Of a DNA stretch of 64,000 bases, positions 59,450 through 64,000 are shown piece by piece. Within the stretch, counting starts at the first letter, position 1. Each line of letters opens with the position of its first letter. This DNA comes from VFJZ01 sp046598415 (lineage in GTDB: Bacteria > Actinomycetota > Thermoleophilia > Gaiellales > F1-60-MAGs149), in NCBI GenBank assembly GCA_046598415.1, contig JBKJIG010000024.1, positions 26,765-90,764 on the forward strand, given 5' to 3'. The notes under the pieces are model-generated. The model was not told the origin of the DNA, made no database searches, and worked only from the letters and a program-made list of their open reading frames with translations. The translations under genes were made by a program, and so were the position numbers.

Positions 59450-60405
59450 CAGCCGGCCTCCACGCCCACGACGAAGTCGATCGCCGGGTCGAGGATCTGC
59501 TCGATCAGCGTCTCGTCGGGCGTGATGCGCATCTCGCGGCAGCGGTTGCGGTAGTGGCGCACCTTCATCGTCTGGTACTTGCCGAGGTCGAGGCCGGGGA
59601 CGGCCTTCTGGTACTCGACCAGGCCGACCAGGTTGCCGCGGTACTCGTCGAACACCTCGTGCACGAGCGCCTCGTACGACGGGTCCTTCTCGATCAGGAT
59701 CCGGCACGCCTCCGTGCCGAACGTGATGTGCCGGCCCTCGTCCATGAGGATCATCCGGAAGCCCTGCTTGAGCGCCTCGAACTTGCCCCAGCCGTTACAG
59801 GTGTCGATCACGATCTCGTACGACGGCATCGTCAGCACGCCCTCCGCGAAGGCGTTGTAGCAGGCCGAGAAGCGGATGAACCCGCGCTCGATGTCGGCCT
59901 CGTCGCCGCCTCGGATGGCCTCCATCAGCTCGCCGCCGTAGCGGGGCAGCGCCTCGTGCAGCACGTCGCGCACGACGAACCGGCCGCTCGGGTCGATCGT
60001 CTGGGTGCGGTCGAGCCAGTGCGATGCGATCTCCTCGGGCTCGAGGATGCCGACCACCTGCTTGTGCCAGCGCATGAAGAACTCGGCGTGCTTGGCCTCC
60101 TCGAGCAGGAAGGTCGACAGGAACATGATCCAGTCGAAGCGGCGCAGCGCGTGCGATGCGGCCAGCATCGGGATCAGCTCGTCGGTGACGGCCTGCTCGC
60201 CGGCCAGGAACCGGCTGGTGACGCCGAGCAGGCCGCTGCGCTGCTGCTCGTCGATCATCTGCCAGTCGGCGGCGTCGCCGGTGAAGTCGAACTCGTCGAC
60301 GGTCCAGATCTTCCGCATCGCCTTCTCGTACTTGCGGTAGATCGGCCCCTCGATCATCTCCTGCGTGAAGTGGAACTTCGATGCGAAGTCGGTCGTGTCG
60401 GTCAT
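59449..60405 (-). CDS. R2-like ligand-binding oxidase (R2lox)
   Basis: A 318-residue ferritin-like di-metal protein. Metal ligands: Glu70 (LAGEQAV), Glu103-x2-His106 (EEAKHAE), Glu188 (YNAFAEGV) and Glu223-x2-His226 (DEGRHITF). Val73 (Glu70+3) and Tyr183 (Glu188-5) occupy the positions of the valine and tyrosine that form the ether cross-link in R2lox. The small Ala/Val surroundings fit a ligand pocket. So it is a Mn/Fe R2lox rather than a ribonucleotide reductase subunit, though databases often name such proteins NrdB. The physiological reaction of the family is unknown. ATG start; TATTTT lies 7 bases upstream with no Shine-Dalgarno. First gene of a three-gene operon. Confidence 0.9.
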   Translation of the reverse strand: MTDTTDFASKFHFTQEMIEGPIYRKYEKAMRKIWTVDEFDFTGDAADWQMIDEQQRSGLLGVTSRFLAGEQAVTDELIPMLAASHALRRFDWIMFLSTFLLEEAKHAEFFMRWHKQVVGILEPEEIASHWLDRTQTIDPSGRFVVRDVLHEALPRYGGELMEAIRGGDEADIERGFIRFSACYNAFAEGVLTMPSYEIVIDTCNGWGKFEALKQGFRMILMDEGRHITFGTEACRILIEKDPSYEALVHEVFDEYRGNLVGLVEYQKAVPGLDLGKYQTMKVRHYRNRCREMRITPDETLIEQILDPAIDFVVGVEAG

Positions 60406-60412
60406 AAAAGCG

Positions 60413-60442
60413 AAAATAGCTGATGTCAGAGGTTTAATGCAA
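60413..60442 (-). promoter_or_regulatory. R2lox promoter with internal inverted repeat
   Basis: On the minus strand, TTGCAT (60442-60437), an 18-base spacer and TATTTT (60418-60413) lie 7 bases before the R2lox ATG. CTGA-TG-TCAG (60420-60429) inside the spacer is an inverted repeat that could bind the operon's own FadR-type regulator. Confidence 0.65.
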
Positions 60443-60509
60443 GTGGCGGGCACCCGGAGGCTCGCGACGGCCTGCCTGGTAGCCTGTCGGTCAGACCCGG
60501 TACGCGGCG

Positions 60510-60531
60510 TCCTGCTGGACCTCTGGCAGGA
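60510..60531 (+). promoter_or_regulatory. Hairpin in the rpsO leader
   Basis: TCCTGC (60510-60515) pairs with GCAGGA (60526-60531) about 25 bases before the rpsO ribosome-binding site. TAGCCT near 60479 may be the -10, giving a leader of ~80 bases. rpsO leaders often bind S15 for autoregulation. No known consensus is matched. Confidence 0.35.
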
Positions 60532-60572
60532 AGGCTGCGACCGCGGTGACGATCCAACAGGAGGAAGTGCCA

Positions 60573-60842
60573 ATGCCCCTGGACAAAGAGGGTAAGAAGG
60601 AGCTGTTCGCCAAGTTCGGCGGCTCCGACACGAATACGGGCTCGACCGAGGTGCAGGTTGCGCTACTGACCTTCCGCATCAACGAGCTCACCGAGCACCT
60701 GCGAGTGCACAAGCACGACCATCACAGTCGCCGTGGGCTGCTGACGTTGGTCGGCCGGCGCCGACGGCTCCTGCGCTACCTCCAGCGCACGAACCTCGAG
60801 TCGTACCGCGCGCTGATCCTGGAGCTCGGGCTCCGCCGCTAG
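60573..60842 (+). CDS. rpsO: 30S ribosomal protein S15
   Basis: An 89-residue protein of the exact S15 length and pattern: MPLDKEGKKELFAKFGGSDT, TGSTEVQVALLTFRINELTE, the rRNA-binding loop HKHDHHSRRGLLTLVGRRRR and RYLQRTNLESYRALILELGL. It binds 16S rRNA early in small-subunit assembly. The start is ATG 60573 with an AGGAGGA ribosome-binding site, not the longer upstream frame. Followed by a strong terminator hairpin and then pnp, the classical order. Confidence 0.97.
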   Translation: MPLDKEGKKELFAKFGGSDTNTGSTEVQVALLTFRINELTEHLRVHKHDHHSRRGLLTLVGRRRRLLRYLQRTNLESYRALILELGLRR

Positions 60843-60865
60843 GCGGCCCCGGGCTCTGCGTTTTT
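60822..60865 (+). terminator. Rho-independent terminator at the end of rpsO
   Basis: A two-part stem, GAGCTCGGG (60822-60830) with CCCGGGCTC (60848-60856, one G-T pair) then CCGCC/GGCGG around a GCTA loop, overlaps the rpsO stop. A TTTTT run follows at 60861-60865. It is the only terminator in the window with a true T-run, likely giving partial read-through into pnp. Confidence 0.8.
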
Positions 60866-60874
60866 CCGGAGGTG

Positions 60875-60894
60875 CCCGCGCAATGGGGCGCGGG
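60875..60894 (+). promoter_or_regulatory. Hairpin in the pnp leader
   Basis: CCCGCGC (60875-60881) and GCGCGGG (60888-60894) form a perfect 7-bp stem with a 6-base loop, 16 bases before the pnp ATG. pnp leaders commonly carry a hairpin cut by RNase III for autocontrol; that role here is by analogy. Confidence 0.5.
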
Positions 60895-60910
60895 TCAAGA
60901 AAGGGACTAC

Positions 60911-63391
<2,481 letters not shown>

Positions 63392-63394
63392 TAC

Positions 63395-64000
63395 TTGCGG
63401 GAGCATCACGTCACGACGCTGCCGAACGGCGTCCGGGTCGCCTCCGAGGCGATGTCCGGGCTGCGTTCGGCGGCGCTCGGCGTCTTCGTCGGCGTCGGGT
63501 CCCGCGATGAGGCTGCCGGCGTCGGCGGCGTCTCGCACTTCATCGAGCACCTGCTGTTCCGCGGCTCCGACGTCCACTCGGCGCTCGAGATCGCCCAGAT
63601 CTTCGACCGCTTCGGCGCCGAGCTGAACGCGGCGACGTCGCGCGAGTTCACCGAGATCTACGCGCGCGTCATCGACTCGCACCTCGACGCCGCGTTCGGC
63701 GTCATCGGGAGCATGGTGCGGGCGCCGACCTGGGCCGATCTCGACGCCGAGCGCGAGGTGGTGCTCGAGGAGATCGCCATGTACGACGACGCGCCCGACG
63801 ACCTCGTGCACGACCTGATCGGCGAGGTCGTGTTTCCGGGCGACGCGCTGGGGCGCCCCGTCATCGGCACGGCCGAGACCATCGCGGCGCTGACGCCGGC
63901 CGAGGTGGCCGCACACCACGCGACGTACTACTGCGGCCACGACATCGTCGTCTCCGCGGCCGGCTCGGTCGATCACGACGCGCTCGTCGCGCTGGTCGAC
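63395..64000 (+). CDS. M16-family zinc metallopeptidase (partial, 3' end outside)
   Basis: An open frame starts at TTG 63395, three bases after the pnp stop, and leaves the window after 202 codons. It reads REHHVTTLPNGVRVASEAMS, then GVGGVSHFIEHLLFRGS with the inverted HxxEH zinc motif. EREVVLEEIAMYDD supplies the downstream glutamate ligand region, and GRPVIGTAETIAALTPAEV follows. This is the processing-peptidase/insulinase (M16B) family, and rpsO-pnp-M16 is a conserved Gram-positive gene order. TTG as start is inferred from position; the next in-frame ATG would remove the first strand. Confidence 0.9.
   Translation, partial: MREHHVTTLPNGVRVASEAMSGLRSAALGVFVGVGSRDEAAGVGGVSHFIEHLLFRGSDVHSALEIAQIFDRFGAELNAATSREFTEIYARVIDSHLDAAFGVIGSMVRAPTWADLDAEREVVLEEIAMYDDAPDDLVHDLIGEVVFPGDALGRPVIGTAETIAALTPAEVAAHHATYYCGHDIVVSAAGSVDHDALVALVD

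Noticed and set aside
59449..60405. Class I ribonucleotide reductase small subunit (NrdB/F) as partner of nrdJ
   Set aside because: The Val and Tyr cross-link positions identify R2lox, class II reductases need no R2 subunit, and no large class I subunit is present.

Overview
The window is very GC-rich chromosomal DNA from an actinobacterium. The best fit is the class Thermoleophilia (Solirubrobacterales/Gaiellales-like). This is an inference from several things seen together: actinobacterial-type LexA boxes (CGAAC-N4-GTTCG), an F420-type Ddn oxidoreductase, an ImuB/DnaE2 mutagenesis system with a small ImuB-linked protein, a class II (B12) ribonucleotide reductase as the only reductase seen, an IleS with unusual signature motifs, and several secreted proteins with basic, beta-rich C-termini. 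Coding density is very high. No intergenic gap exceeds about 260 bases, and convergent neighbours usually touch or overlap. There is no prophage, CRISPR array or intact insertion sequence.

Layout. 1-8.7 kb: the start of an M24/creatinase-type peptidase (runs off the left edge), nrdJ with a structured leader, a DrrAB-type ABC exporter, a DapB-like reductase, a DMT permease and a lipoprotein. 8.7-19.5 kb: a PAS-GGDEF-HD-GYP cyclic-di-GMP protein, a PHP phosphatase, then the DNA-damage region. That region holds dnaE2 and imuB, each under a perfect LexA box placed at the same distance from the start codon, with a vapBC toxin-antitoxin module, a proline iminopeptidase and a Ddn-like protein between them. 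19.5-39.7 kb: a threonine-synthase-like enzyme, secreted proteins, a TadG/VWA protein, a 1,589-residue coiled-coil protein, an AI-2E-type permease, an SDR, trpS, an RpiR-aminotransferase-serine hydrolase operon, a secreted subtilase, a Nudix hydrolase and a PKD-type surface protein. 39.8-49.6 kb: ileS, a two-domain multicopper oxidase with a copper-box-like operator, an HpcH/HpaI aldolase, a CocE/NonD hydrolase and a glycine-rich beta-helix protein. 49.6-55.9 kb: an operon of DMT permease, fused UreAB, a divergent UreC, glycerate kinase and a membrane protein, then tRNA-Leu(CAA) and a PIG-V-type mannosyltransferase. 56-64 kb: glnA, a PilZ protein, an R2lox-DUF1059-FadR operon, and the conserved rpsO-pnp-M16 peptidase cluster (cut by the right edge).

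The most interesting signals are these. (i) A recurring promoter layout, with a TANNNT box 6-8 bases before a start codon that lacks a Shine-Dalgarno sequence, implies many leaderless mRNAs, including both LexA-controlled genes. (ii) A CusR/CopR-like copper box lies beside the multicopper oxidase. (iii) A urease-like operon has a non-canonical active-site flap and no accessory genes, and is coupled to glycerate kinase. (iv) An R2lox operon ends in its probable own regulator. (v) 25-bp palindromes of shared architecture sit in convergent intergenic gaps. (vi) A nested stem structure precedes nrdJ.
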